Shown: positions 1 to 11,384 of the stretch, piece after piece
Position numbering within the stretch: position 1 is the stretch's first letter
Layout: every line of letters starts with the position of its first letter
Assembly (NCBI GenBank): GCA_933228675.1
Contig: OW121744.1
Span: 56,687,775 to 56,751,774, forward strand
Direction: 5' to 3'
Length of the DNA stretch: 64,000 nucleotides
Origin: Stomorhina lunata
Taxonomy: Eukaryota; Arthropoda; Insecta; Diptera; Rhiniidae
The notes under the pieces: model-generated
What the model was told of the DNA's origin: nothing
The model's input: only the letters and a program-made list of their open reading frames with translations
Database searches by the model: none
Translations under genes and position numbers: made by a program

Positions 1-1629
1 TTGATCTTAAAAAAACTTACCAGCGAATTACTGCATAGAAAAACAACAAAAATAACTTAAAAAACAAACAAGGCAAAAAAATTGTATACAAAAACAACAA
101 TATAAAGAAGAAAAAATATGTTATTGAAACTTATGTTCTTGTTTTTCTGTTCTCCTGGTAGAGTCGAGTCAGTTTAAAACAAATTTAACTTATTAATAAT
201 TTCTATCTACCACCCTCCCCACCCCCTCAAGATCACTTTTAAATAATTAATTTTACTTATGCCAATTAAATTTAATGAAATATTTGTGAAGGTTTCTTGA
301 TTCTTTGTTTTATATTTCTTGATAGTTTTTGTCTCTAGTCAGTGGCAGTCGACCTTTTTAATTCATTTTAGTCAAATTTTTATTTTTCATATTTTCAAAA
401 TAGTTATGAGAATAAATTTTACTGCGAGAAACATTTTCGTTTTCATAACTAAGAATATAAAACTAAATGCTAAAATGAAAAAATTCATATTCATTCTTTT
501 TACTGTCGCACAAAATAGTTCCTAAAAGCTAAAATCATTTTAGCACACGACGAAAATATGAGAAGGAAATAGCAAATTTATATATGAAATTTTGGAAATA
601 GTTTTTGGTTTCAGTTTTTACTTAAATGAAAAGGTGAGAGGTGTCATATTTTATCTTTGTTTAAAATAAAAATATGAATACGATTCATATTTACTTCGAA
701 TATGATAATTAGGGGAAAAAAACTAAAAACTAAATATTAAACCCTGCTTAGCACAAGGGTACTGCTTTACGTCGTTAAATCGACTCAGAAAGTGATTTTA
801 AATATATTGGTATACCTACTTAAAGATGGGTCTAAGACTGCTAAGGGCAGCACAATAACAAAATATATCTTTGACAACAACAACTACCACTGGTAATAGA
901 AAATTTAAATGGTGCCTATCGCTGGTCTAAGACCAATATTTCGATGCGTTCCATAAATTAGCATAAAACATAATACCCCTTTACCCATGGTGAAGTGTAT
1001 AATTAAGTTTATTGCTTCGGCTATACCCAGCAAACAAAGAGAATGCGAAGCAAGTCTAGGTCAAGTACATATCAACTTTTTATCCTTTTTTTTTATTTGC
1101 CAGAAGCTTTTAGTTTGAGAGTTACAGACTTTTCAAGCTCGAAAATATAAAACATTGTATCTCTGAATCATTGTATCATGAGAAAGAGCTCCACAAGAAC
1201 AACGTGTTTGTTGGTATAACATCTTTGCCTATATCTTCTATTTGTCAAATATAATAACTTCATATTAGATGTTTTCGATCGTTTGTTATTGTTCTTTTAT
1301 TTTTCGCTTATCAAAATTTATCATAATGCCACACCCTTATCTTAAAAAAATTCATTTACACAATTTAAACCCACACAATATTTCTTGTCAATACAAGAAG
1401 TTCATACATAAGATTTTAATTTCCGTTATTTTTTAATTTTATGTTGTACAACAAATTTAGAAAAATCCCTTATCAATATTTCTATTTATCAGTTCTTGGG
1501 ACCAGTGTAATTAAAAAAAGTACAAGTACCTACATAAATTTAAGTTTTGTTATACGATCTACATACAATCGAGGATTCTAGTTAATTTTTGTACAGTTCA
1601 CTATTATAGGAGAAAGTTGTATATTGGGT

Positions 1630-1860
1630 TGTTCTGATGTCAGTAACGCATAGAGATATTAGTCTGAAACCCAAAATAAAGAATACCGAGCGTCTCAGAA
1701 TCAATTACCGAGTTGTTGTTGTTGTAACTGCGACATTGTTGGTAATATCGAAGAAGTGTCATTGCTTGGTCGGAATCTTAAAATTTCCGAGTTGTTCCGG
1801 TACGAAGAACCGACTGCCGTGGGAACGGTTACTGAGTCAATATCCGTGGACTACAAGACA
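1630..1860 (+). repeat. Dispersed repeat fragment (family C)
   Basis: The run with GTAACGCATAGAGATATTAG followed by AGAATCAATTACCGAGTTG is a diverged relative of the repeat at 39931-40520 (GTAACGCATAGAAATATTTG and AGAATCAATTTTCGAGTTG). Its right part, with GTTCCGGTACGAAGAACCGA, reappears as the reverse complement at about 16560-16690. Family identity unknown. Confidence 0.6.
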
Positions 1861-2229
1861 TCCATTATTGTAAACTAAATGATGTGGGCTTTACAGCTAT
1901 ACTCAAATGGCTTAGAAAAAACTACCATTTTTTGTAACACTCGCATATTACCTCTTTTATTTCTATTCTTGATTTCTTCCAGCTTCCACATCTCTCTATC
2001 TACTTCTTTCTATCTTGGAATGATCACAGTGGACTCAAAATTCCTTTCAAACCTTTACTTCATTATTTTGGTAGATTTTGAAACTTTGCGACCGAAATCG
2101 GCCTATATTTAACCATACATCCCATAAAAGATCAACTCTGAAATAACCCGAAATTATTAATTCTATTTTGTTTGTCGTTTTTAGTTGTTGTTGTAACAGT
2201 ACTAACATTTACAATTTTATAATTTTGTT

Positions 2230-2420
2230 TTTATGGGGAATCTGAGATCATGGGGATCATGAGGACCCTGACCACAAGCTACGATCTATGCGAAACCAAA
2301 AGATGTTTAATTCGTTGCCCCATCCCGATCTCAGTTGAGCCAGAATCGGTCTAATTTTTCGTGGCAGGTTATTTTCTTCTGCTATGGACGGTGTTCGACC
2401 TCCTAATACAACATTCATGC
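2230..2420 (-). mobile_element. LINE ORF2 C-terminal fragment (degenerate)
   Basis: Read on the minus strand this resembles the tail of a jockey-like ORF2, with a recognisable LRSGWGNELNIFWFRIDR stretch. The same protein segment is better preserved at 10601-10800 minus, where it continues into a CPVCGQVPHD zinc-finger-like motif. Short, frame-broken and surrounded by unrelated sequence. Confidence 0.55.
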
Positions 2421-3023
2421 GATAACCAAAAATCGCGGATTGGTGACGACTTTATAAATGTTGTTTAATGCTGTCATGTACTAGGTACATATGATCTAAA
2501 GGATCAAGCACATATCTTCGTATGATATCCTCATACACGCGAAGATTTTTTCCTGACATGCGTAGGGAAAGATGTCAACTATGTGATGTTAAAGTTTCGA
2601 TGATTTATTCGATGTTATCCCAAAAGGAACTGCTGAGATAGCATAATGTTGTGTTCCTATGGAAGGATCTTAGTTTCCTCATGAAGATGATGTAGTGAGG
2701 TAATTTGTGGGCAGTCAGTTATAATTCTGCATTTTGGCAGCATTAAATATTTCTCCACTGAGTATCACATAGCGACGCTGACCGCAGCATAATTTGCCAC
2801 TGAACGGCCGATCGCTTTATAGTTTATAATTTCTTCCCAACCTGTCCTAGTCCAAAGTTAATGATGTATAGTTCAAGTTTTTTAATCTACTACGAATGTG
2901 TTGTCGATGCAAGTATCTACTCGTAATAAATCTGAATAACCTTAGAATCATTTAAAATTATTACATACTGCTAATAAATATAAAGTCTTTAAAGTTAATA
3001 ATTTCATTTAATTTTTTTAACAG

Positions 3024-4481
3024 GTGCGGTCACTGCAAAAGATTGAAACCAGAATACGCCAAAGCTGCTGAAATTGTCAAAGATGATGATCCTCCAATTG
3101 CTTTGGCCAAGGTCGATTGTACTGAAGGCGGCAAGGAAACTTGCAATAAATTCTCAGTCAGCGGTTATCCTACATTGAAGATCTTCAAGGGTAACGAAGT
3201 ATCACAAGATTACAGTGGTCCTCGTGAAGCTAATGGTATTGCCAAATATATGCGCGCTCAAGTTGGTCCTGCATCTAAGGATGTACGTTCTGTTGAGGAA
3301 TTGGAGAAATTTTTGAATACTAAAGACACCACCCTGTTCGGTTACTTCAAAGATATTGATTCTAAATTGGCCAAGATTTTCTTGAAGTTTGCCGATAAGA
3401 ATCGCGAAAAGTACCGTTTTGGTCACTCTAGCGATAGTGCCGTATTGGAAAAGGCTGGCGAAAGGTAAAAAATAATCTGACATAAAATGTAATTACTTTT
3501 TTAAATACAAATCATACTTTTTATTTTGCAGTGATGTAATTGTCCTCATCCGTGCTCCTCATTTGTCCAATAAATTCGAAGAATCTACCGTTAAATTTGA
3601 AGGTTCATCCGATTCTGATTTAATTGCTTTCATTAAGGAGAACTTGTAAGTTTCAGGAAAAGCATTTCTTAATATTTATAATAAATTCTAAATTTCTGTT
3701 TTAATTATTTTTTAGCCATGGCTTGGTTGGTCATCGCACTCAAGATACTGTGCGTGATTTCCAAAACCCCTTGATCACTGCTTACTATTCCGTCGATTAT
3801 ACCAAAAACCCCAAGGGTACCAACTACTGGCGCAACCGTGTTCTTAAAATAGCCAAAGAATTTGTGGGCAAACTCAACTTTGCCATTGCAAACAAGGATG
3901 ATTTCCAACATGAATTAAATGAATACGGTTACGATTTTGTTGGTGATAAACCCGTTATCTTAGCCCGTGATGAGAAGAACTTGAAATATGCATTGAAAGA
4001 AGAATTCTCCGTTGATAACTTGCGTGAATTTGCTGAAAAATTGTTGGAAGGTGAATTGGAACCTTACATTAAGTCTGAACCTATTCCTGAGAGCAATGAT
4101 GGTCCCGTTAAAGTTGCTGTAGCCAAGAACTTTGATGATGTTGTTATTAATAACGACAAAGATACTTTGGTTGAATTCTATGCTCCCTGGTGTGGTCACT
4201 GCAAGAAATTGGCACCTGTCTTCGATGAATTGGGTGAAAAATTGCAAGATGAAGATGTATCTATTGTAAAGATGGACGCCACCGCAAATGATGTTCCTCC
4301 AGAATTCAACGTACGCGGCTTCCCCACATTGTTCTGGTTGCCTAAGGATGCTAAGAACAATCCCGTTTCCTACAATGAAGGTCGCGAAGTAGATGATTTC
4401 ATTAAATACATTGCCAAGCATGCTACTAATGAGCTTAAGGGCTTTGACCGTAGCGGTAAACCCAAGAAAACTGAACTGTAA
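3024..4481 (+). CDS. ERp60: Protein disulfide isomerase ERp60 (PDIA3 family), 3' part
   Basis: ER-lumen thiol-disulfide oxidoreductase that forms and rearranges disulfides in secretory glycoproteins. Visible exons are 3024-3464, 3532-3645 and 3716-4481, with GT-AG introns of 67 and 70 bp; phases fit (GAA AG|T GAT and AAC TT|C CAT). The first exon opens inside a codon, one base before CGHC; with the missing TG this gives the WCGHC active site of the first thioredoxin domain. The second, APWCGHCKKLAP, is near 4180-4215. The protein ends GKPKKTEL, a KDEL-like retrieval signal. About 440 residues are present; roughly the first 50 (signal peptide and start of the first domain) are missing because their exon is not in the window. 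AATAAA lies at 4755. Family assignment is secure; the Drosophila name is by similarity. Confidence 0.95.
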
Positions 4482-4754
4482 ACATTTTTTACACCTTTTA
4501 GAGATTAAGTAAAATAGCAGCAGACAAACATTATAATCAGCAGCATCAGTATGAAAATGTTAGAATTGGGGGAAAAAATCTAGAAAGGATCTTCGCACAC
4601 ATTTCCAAACATTTATGAGTTTACGAGACTCAAAAATATCGTTTATTTCTACAATTTTTCTTACCGATCTATTCCTTTCTCAAATCTCCAGATTTTTTTC
4701 ATAGCATTTAGTGTAAAACAACGAGAAGAATCTTTTTTATCATAAATTTAATTT

Positions 4755-4760
4755 AATAAA
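4755..4760 (+). terminator. Poly(A) signal of ERp60
   Basis: AATAAA 274 bp after the ERp60 stop codon, the first clear hexamer on this strand. Confidence 0.6.
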
Positions 4761-5150
4761 AAGTGGAAACAATAAGTTTGCATTATTTTACTATGGAATG
4801 TTAAAGCTAAACATTTGTGTGTTAAGTTTTAGATATGGAAAAATTAATTTGCGCGATTTCCCAATCCTTGATATCTTCTTCAGTTATGTCATTATTGAAT
4901 TTATAGCTTTAATCATATTTTAAATGGATGTCATGTCATCATAGATGCCATCATACTGTAGTAGTTTGTGACGCAGCATCTGAATAAATTTACCATATCA
5001 GCAATTCTTGGTCACAATGAAGACTTACATTTCTGAATATTTTATTTTACTGATACTTTGCCATTCTTACTTATTTCAAGAAATAAATAGATTTAAATCT
5101 AAATTTAAAAATGTTTTACCTTAATAATTATTAAGGTAAAACAGGTAAGA
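4761..5150. other. Intergenic, nothing recognised
   Basis: AT-rich DNA between the ERp60 poly(A) signal and the degenerate LINE. A 15 bp inverted repeat, TTTTACCTTAATAAT / ATTATTAAGGTAAAA, sits at about 5114-5142 with almost no loop. Confidence 0.5.
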
Positions 5151-7260
5151 TAATTGTACTTGGTAAAGTACGAAAATGCAGCGTCTCTTCAACATGTTAG
5201 TTGCGGAAGCAAGCTGGCGTCTGTCTCGGATTGAGCGGCTCGCTATACAACGTGGTGTCCAAGTGTACTCCAAGGGGTAATCATGCGATAAATCCTCCTT
5301 CTACGGCACAAGGTTTTTGGAGGTTCCTAATCTAATCTAATTATGGTGAATGAAACCAATTCTATCCGAAGATATCGGACTATAAAACCTACATGAAGGA
5401 AGGCATGTAGGAAAGTTTGAAGTTTGCTACATGAAACGTGCGCACGTTATACGAAACTTGAAAATTAGGACATCTTAGGCGTAAAATGTTGCGTTATAAA
5501 ATTGATTTGCTTGTAGTGCATGAAGCAAGATGGACAGGGCAACGGGAAGTACGGAGCGAAAATACTGTGCTTCTTTACTCCGGTCACCCGAAGGCCGATG
5601 AGCATAGTAGGGGTGTGTGCTTTCTGATATCCAAAAGAATATCTTAAACCATGATAGCATGGTATCCTTTCAATGAGAGACCAATGGCAATAAAACTTAA
5701 GACTAAAGCTTGTAAATTGATAATTATGAATGTCTACGCTCCTACTGAAATCCAATCTGAAAACGACAAAGATGAATTTTACGATATACTAGCAGTTAGA
5801 TGAACAGTAATGTACATATAATTGTGATATCACTATGATACTGGGTGACTTTAACGGCAAGGTAGGTTCGAACCATACCGGTAAAGACATAAACAGTGAC
5901 CATCATTATTTATATGTAAAGTTCGATTGAAAGTAGCGGATCTAAAATTTGGATGTTGGAAAATTGTAATCAAAAAGACATCGAAATGCCTTTATTACTT
6001 CCATAAGGAATCGGTTTCCAGATGTTATTAACAAAAACGACGCTAATATTAATGAAATTTCAAGATGTGTCACTGAAACGTACAATGAGGTTGGTCAACA
6101 AATGTTAGGATTTAAAGATCACGAAAGGAAAATTTGGCTCACCCAAGAAACATGGGACCTGGTTGAACAACGTAAAACTTTAAAAAATATAATGTAAAAT
6201 GAAAACAGAGATGTTGAAGTGCTCCGTACAATATAACGTGATCTATCCAACAGAATAAAAAGATCTACAAGAAAGGACAAGAGAATGTGGATAGGTGAAC
6301 AAGCAACTGACGGTAGTGCATAACGAAACCAACCATGACAGTATATTCAATGAAATTTCAAACAATCTAACACAAGAAGTAAAGAACGTCATTAAAAGCC
6401 TTAAGCGCAACAAGGCCTCGGGCAATGACAACATATCAGCGGAGGTGCTGTTGAAGGATCGGCGAGACTGTTTCACCCATTTGTGCTTAAAATATGGGAA
6501 ATATGTTGAAGGATCGGCGAGACTGTTTCACCCTTTTGTGCGTAAAATATGGGAATAAGAAGCTCTACCAACCTCCTGGAATGAAGGTATACTTGTCAAA
6601 GGGTGACTCCAAAGACTACAATAACTACAGGGGTATAACACTTATTCCAATATCGAGCAAAATACTAAGTGGAGTAATTGTTAATAGAACATCCGATGCA
6701 GTTTCCGCTACACTCCGCGAAAATCAGTTTGGGTTTAGAGAGAATCGATTTTTGTTGACCTAATCAACGCAGTAGGAATAGTACTGAACAGTGTAATTTA
6801 AAAAATTTTAACCAATTTGCTTGAAATTTATTGCTTGACTAATGGCAATAAAACTTAAGACTAACCATGACAATACAAGAAGTGAAGAACGCCATTTAAA
6901 ACAAGGCCCCGGGCAATGACAACATCTCAGCGGAGGTGCTTTTACGTCATCTTGACTGTTTCACCCATTTGTGCGTAAAATATGGGAAGAAAAAGCTCTA
7001 CTAACCTCTTGGAATGAAGGTATACAAATCAAAATACTAAAAATAGGGTGACTTCAAAGACTGCAATAACTACAGGGGTATAACACTTCTTCCAATACCG
7101 AGCAAAATACTAAGTGGAGTAATTTAAAATAGAACAACCGATGCAGTTTCCGCTGTACTCCGCGAAAATCAGTTTGGGTTCAGAGAGAATCGATCGATAT
7201 ATCTTTTTGACCTAATCAACACAGTAAGAATAGTACTAGAACAGTGTAATATACTAAATT
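5151..7260 (+). mobile_element. Degenerate non-LTR retrotransposon (endonuclease and RT remnants)
   Basis: The region about 5400-5800 holds endonuclease fragments (FATWNVRTLYET, then IIMNVYAPTEIQSENDKDEF). The region 6300-6770 holds reverse transcriptase fragments (LKRNKASGNDNISAEVLL, YRGITLIPISSKILSGVI, ENQFGFRE). The RT piece is repeated in diverged form at about 6880-7210. The type resembles RTE-like or craniofacial-development-protein-2-like ORFs. Stops and frameshifts are frequent. A ~55 bp segment (GGATCGGCGAGACTGTTTCA) is duplicated at about 6457-6540. The first ~180 bp (5150-5330) match 57420-57750, so these may be 5' leader sequences of one family. Confidence 0.75.
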
Positions 7261-7568
7261 TTAACCAAACACTTCTAAAATTTCTGTTACGTTAATCGAT
7301 TTGCTAGAAATTTATTGGTTTAAAATTAAAAGCTAAAAAAGTGACAAAAATTTGTTTTTACCATTTTTACGAGACATCAGTGTCTTTAAGAACGTTTTTG
7401 AATTTAAGCGTTTTTAATGCAATAAAGATGTGGGTCAAAATAATATGGCAACTTTTCTTTGAACAGCTGATTGCTAAAACGTGCTGCGGTTGTCTAACAG
7501 AAGCTTCGCGTTATTTGTGTAATTCATCAAATTAAGTAAAAATTAATCATCTTTTTCTAAAAAAATAA

Positions 7569-7577
7569 ATGTTTTAA
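7569..7577 (+). promoter_or_regulatory. Minimal upstream ORF (ATG-TTT-TAA) before Polr3K
   Basis: A two-codon ORF ends 9 nt before the Polr3K start at 7587. It matters only if transcription starts upstream of it, which the sequence cannot show. It could affect initiation on a dicistronic message. Confidence 0.35.
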
Positions 7578-7586
7578 AAGCGAAAT

Positions 7587-7977
7587 ATGTTGTTGTTCTG
7601 CCCTCAATGCAGTAACATATTAATGGTAGAACAAGGTACCACTGGTCATCGTTTTTCCTGCAATACTTGTCCTTACATATTTAACGTAAATAGAAAATCA
7701 TCAACAAAAACTTTTCCGCGATTAAAGGTAAATATTGTTTTCTGAAAACTATGAAAAATATATTGAATGTTGAACTATTTATTGTTTTTAGGAAGTGGAT
7801 CATGTTATGGGTGGTGCTGCCGCATGGGAGAATGTAGATTCAACTGATGCCGACTGTCCATCTTGTTCGCATAAAAAGGCCTATTTTATGCAAATGCAAA
7901 CACGTTCAGCCGATGAGCCTATGACCACTTTCTATAAATGTGCTAATCAATTGTGCGGTCACAATTGGCGCGATTAA
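7587..7977 (+). CDS. Polr3K: RNA polymerase III subunit RPC10 (POLR3K)
   Basis: Small subunit of RNA polymerase III that helps RNA cleavage, termination and reinitiation; nuclear. Exons 7587-7727 and 7792-7977, intron 64 bp, joined in phase (CGATTAAAG|GAAGTGGAT). The 108-residue product equals the usual family length. The N-terminal zinc ribbon uses C5-x2-C8 and C25-x2-C28. The C-terminal TFIIS-like ribbon uses C69-x2-C72 and C97/C102, with the acidic tip QTRSADEPMT (D88, E89), and ends NQLCGHNWRD. The start is the first ATG that gives CPQC in the correct place. A YrdC gene follows 46 nt after the stop on the same strand; the pair matches the dicistronic arrangement I recall for Drosophila CG33785/CG33786. 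Confidence 0.95.
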
Positions 7978-8023
7978 GATTAAAGGCTTTCCTACTATCT
8001 CACTGACGAAATATTTTAGCTTG

Positions 8024-8791
8024 ATGTCCAAGTTACCAAAAATTATAAAACAATTTATAAAAATTCCTTTCAGTTTTAAATCTGCCTCTACAATGCAATC
8101 TCTACCCGAGGAACTACCGCATAATGCCTCCATTTTTAAAGTGACAGATGCCAAGAGCACACATATTGCTGTCAATCATTTAAGATTGGGAAATGTAATA
8201 GCCTTACCCACAGATACAGTGTATGGCTTGGCCTGTGATGCGAATAATGAAAAGGCTATACAGAACTTGTACAACATCAAGGGAAGAGACTTCCACAAAC
8301 CGGTGGCGATTTGTGTCAAAGATCTAAGAGACTTGCGTAAATATGGCGAAGCAGAACATTTAAATGACACTTTGCTGGAGCAATTACTTCCTGGTCCCAT
8401 TACCATAGTAATAGAGCGTTCTAAGCACCTAAGCAATCCATTTCTAAATCCTACAACCAGTAAAATTGGTATACGCATTCCCCAATTTGAGTTTATACAA
8501 CAGTTATGTGCTAGTTTTAATGAACAGCCTTTGGCTTTAACCAGCGCTAATAGATCGTCTGAACGCAGTAGTTTAAATATTAAGGAATTTGATGTTTTGT
8601 GGCCTTCGCTGGGGGCCATATTTGATGCTGGTCAGGTGGGCTTAACAGAAGAAAGACGATCAGCTTCCACCGTTGTGGATTTGGCTACACCGGGTCTGTA
8701 CAAAATTGTTCGTGAAGGTGTAGCTTTGAAACAAACTTTAGATGTATTACACGCTCATGGCCTTAAGTCTTTAAAGACCACGAGTGTTTAG
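8024..8791 (+). CDS. YRDC: YrdC-domain threonylcarbamoyl-AMP synthase
   Basis: Makes threonylcarbamoyl-AMP from threonine, bicarbonate and ATP, the first step of the t6A modification at position 37 of ANN-decoding tRNAs. One exon, 255 residues. Signature pieces: IALPTDTVYGLACDA (about residues 61-75), IKGRDFHKPVAI (about 86-97), PLALTSANRSSE (about 169-180) and ASTVVDL. The ATG at 8024 is the first in frame after the Polr3K stop; no ATG of any frame lies in the 46 nt spacer. The opening MSKLPKIIKQFIKIPFSFKS is basic and hydrophobic with no acid residue, which suits a mitochondrial targeting peptide. A second in-frame ATG, 23 codons on (MQSLPEE), could give a cytosolic form. No separate promoter is evident, so translation probably depends on a shared mRNA. 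Confidence 0.93.
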   Translation: MSKLPKIIKQFIKIPFSFKSASTMQSLPEELPHNASIFKVTDAKSTHIAVNHLRLGNVIALPTDTVYGLACDANNEKAIQNLYNIKGRDFHKPVAICVKDLRDLRKYGEAEHLNDTLLEQLLPGPITIVIERSKHLSNPFLNPTTSKIGIRIPQFEFIQQLCASFNEQPLALTSANRSSERSSLNIKEFDVLWPSLGAIFDAGQVGLTEERRSASTVVDLATPGLYKIVREGVALKQTLDVLHAHGLKSLKTTSV

Positions 8792-8806
8792 GTGTTAATT
8801 TTTTAA

Positions 8807-8812
8807 AATAAA
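8807..8812 (+). terminator. Poly(A) signal after YRDC
   Basis: AATAAA 16 bp after the YRDC stop codon. No AATAAA was seen between the Polr3K and YRDC cistrons, consistent with one shared 3' end. Confidence 0.6.
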
Positions 8813-9505
8813 ATATTTAAACGTTTTATAGTTACTGTAAATAGAAATAATAAAAAATACCTTTAAATATTTCGGTATAGAAAACTATCATTAAACCTGT
8901 AAAAAAAGCTTCTGAAACATTTTCGAGAATTGCGTCGACGGTGCTCAAGTCTTTTAAGCAATTGTCATCATTGACACGGCTCTAGCAAAATAGAAGAACA
9001 TTTATTCGAATGACAAAAACTTTATTTAAAATTAAAATTTGGGTTATATTTGTACTTTGAATCCAACTGAAGCAAATAAATAAAATTTAAATAGAATTTT
9101 TTATTTAAAATTGTTAAAAATTAATTTGAACTAAAGTATATACATATCGCCATCAAAAACGCAAACGAACCTAACAGAAAACTACATTTTCAATGATTCA
9201 ATTAAATTATGCTTTTCAAAAACTGTTTTTTACATTTTGTTTGCCAAGTTTTCAAGATTTTAGAATTTTGCCTTCCAGTTGACGGTACATACTTTAAATC
9301 ACTTTGAATTATATTTTACAGTTTAATAATTTTTATAGTGAATTTTAATATTTTAAAAAATATTTTTCTAGTATACAATGCTATGCCCATAAAACTATTT
9401 ACAAAATAGACACTTTTTATTAAAGTGATCATTAAATATATTAAATAAAATACAACACATGCTGGTCTATTTCCTCATTACCTGTATAATTCAAGTATAT
9501 AGTTC
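8813..9505. other. Intergenic between convergent YRDC and IMMP2L
   Basis: AT-rich, no protein-like ORF. It must contain the 3' end of IMMP2L; several TTTATT words (AATAAA on minus) occur, none clearly preferred. No recognised repeat. Confidence 0.5.
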
Positions 9506-10073
9506 TTAATGATAATTATTTGTTTTGGCCGTATGTATGGGTCTTCTTTTGCCCGGCAATTCCGTTGGTAAATTGCGCCATCTTTCCGGAGGCCAGACGA
9601 TAAAAGTTGCTCTTGCCGTCATAAGCCCTAAAGCAACTGGGCCAAATGTATTTGAATCCAATGAATGTCCTGTATGATCTCCTTCAATCCAACAGTGGCC
9701 TTCAGGTACCCTGACAACTTCTTGCTTATAACCCAATGTGGAAACTACATCCCCTTGTAGACCAACAACACGTTTAATAATTTTTTGTGATGGATCTTTG
9801 GGGGATATTAAGGAAACGATATCACCTCGCTGTACATTATTGCTCCGAACTGCCCAACGCGATAGGAAAACGTAATCGGTTTGTGTGGCATCTGGATTTA
9901 ACGCCGGTTGCATTGAAATTCCTAAATATAACAAAACGAATTTATAGTTTACAAAATTAATATGTTATGGTCATCTTACCATCTACACGAGCTACATAGC
10001 CAACACAGTCTAGAAAAGTTACACCTATGGGTATACCAAAGAGCACCGATTTAAAAAATCTTCGATAGAACAT
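9506..10073 (-). CDS. IMMP2L: Mitochondrial inner membrane peptidase subunit 2
   Basis: Type I signal peptidase family; cleaves sorting signals of intermembrane-space proteins. Exon 1 is 10073-9980 and exon 2 is 9921-9506, with a 58 bp intron; the junction GAT G|GA ATT reads ...[11 protein letters not shown]. The joined protein has 169 residues, close to the roughly 175 of the human protein. The catalytic serine is S34 in GISMQP. The catalytic lysine is K81 in IIKRVVG, following the RGDIV box. The third conserved box reads [19 protein letters not shown]. The N-terminus [17 protein letters not shown] is the expected single membrane anchor. Transcribed toward YRDC. The orthologous Drosophila gene is, from memory, CG11110. 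Confidence 0.94.
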
Positions 10074-10600
10074 TGTTCCTTTAATTTGTATGCAGTTCAA
10101 ATAGTTTCCTTTAAGCACCCAAACACCCTATCTCTACTGCTTGATATTTTAGGGTTTTTGGATGTACCTTTAAGAAAATCTAAATTTTTCCTTATTTTAT
10201 TTAAATTTGTGGAAAAATTTACTGTTTATTGTTTTATAATTTTCCTTGAAAATAAAATTATCTAAGAAATACAAAAGAAGAAGCTCTTTTTGTTATGTCC
10301 CAAAACAAAAATAAATATTGTCACAAACAGCTGAGTTGTACATCTAACGATGTGGCCAATTTCTTAACACAGTTTCCCCATTTTTGGGTCAAAATTGGTA
10401 CATTTTCAAGTCAGCCTCTTTCGATAGATTTAATATAATAATATAACATGTAGGAGTGTTATATGCGGCAATGCTGGCCTTTGATACCCTACACTAATGA
10501 TCGAAAGTAATTATGTTTATGTATGTCTAAAACAGACTTAAATTCAGATATATATAGATTTATTGATAAAACTTTTTAAATAATTTTTGCTGTTGTTGTA
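10074..10600. other. IMMP2L upstream region
   Basis: Unique-looking AT-rich DNA that should contain the IMMP2L promoter (minus strand). No TATA box or other core element stands out. Confidence 0.4.
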
Positions 10601-11240
10601 ACAGCTATATGAGTCCACAAATCCATCAGTTAAAAATCTGGGGTTATCATGAGGAACCTGACCACATACTGGGCACATGTTATTGAAGGTACGGTCTATG
10701 CGGAACCAAAAGTTATTAAATATGTTGCTCCATCCCGATCTCAGTTGTGTCAGAACGATCCCTGTTTTCTTTTACTGAAAAGACAATAAGGTTTCTTAAT
10801 CCAATTCCCAAGTTCTGCCGGATAGTGGACCTTGTTTCTACATTGCAATTTATCCACGCGTGTTGAAGAAGTAACGAGACTGTCGAGGAAAGTCTTGCTC
10901 TCTTGATTTCTGAAAGCCTTACGTACTTAAGGAGTACTTAGTTAGCACATCTTCGTAAACAGTAAATTTTGGGATGTATACTCAAGGTACATTGGATCAC
11001 AGCGCAAAGGAGTACCTGAGAGGATTATAAGACTCATCAAAGAGCTCTACAATAACGCGTTCTGCTGTATTCTTCAGGAAGGTTGTCAAAAAAAAACCAA
11101 TAAGTGTGAGTGTAGGAGTTATTGACGGCACGGTCTATCAAACAAAAAGATATTAAATATGTTGCTCCATCCCGACTTCAGTTGTGCCAGAACGAATCCT
11201 GTCTTCCTTTGCTGAAAGATCAAGGTTTCTTTGTTCATTT
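10601..11240 (-). mobile_element. LINE ORF2 C-terminal fragments
   Basis: Minus-strand translation of about 10610-10750 gives LRSGWSNIFNNFWFRIDR followed by CPVCGQVPHDNPRF, the C-terminal zinc-finger-like tail of jockey-type ORF2 proteins. A second diverged copy of the same piece lies at about 11110-11230. A weaker third copy is at 2230-2420. All are broken. Confidence 0.65.
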
Positions 11241-11384
11241 TGCAAGTTCTGCCGGCTAGTGCTTTAAGGACCCTTTTTATATATTGCATTAGGCTCTTGA
11301 ATTGTTTTGAATGATTAATAACATAGTTCGCATATTTTCTTAAACAGAAAATAGGTCAAGGTTCTTAACATATATACTTATAGG

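Larger units (their letters stand above)
1..3023. other. Noncoding DNA upstream of the first visible ERp60 exon
   Basis: No ORF here resembles a protein. The stretch ends in a clean splice acceptor (poly-T then AACAG at 3019-3023), so at least its right part is an ERp60 intron. The exon that should precede it, encoding the signal peptide and the residues before the first CGHC motif, was not found; it is probably left of the window. Two old repeat fragments lie inside (about 1630-1860 and 2230-2420). The rest is AT-rich unique-looking sequence. Confidence 0.6.

Noticed and set aside
118..167. Possible first ERp60 exon ending TCTCCTG|GTAGAG, which would read LVFLFSW before CGHC in the right phase
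   Set aside because: The upstream frame is low-complexity (lysine and asparagine runs) with no signal peptide or thioredoxin-like segment, and the family has a different sequence here. Likely chance.
7940..8023. Longer YRDC frame starting upstream with GTG at 7940 inside Polr3K
   Set aside because: GTG is not a credible start in animals here; the first ATG (8024) gives a sensible leader.
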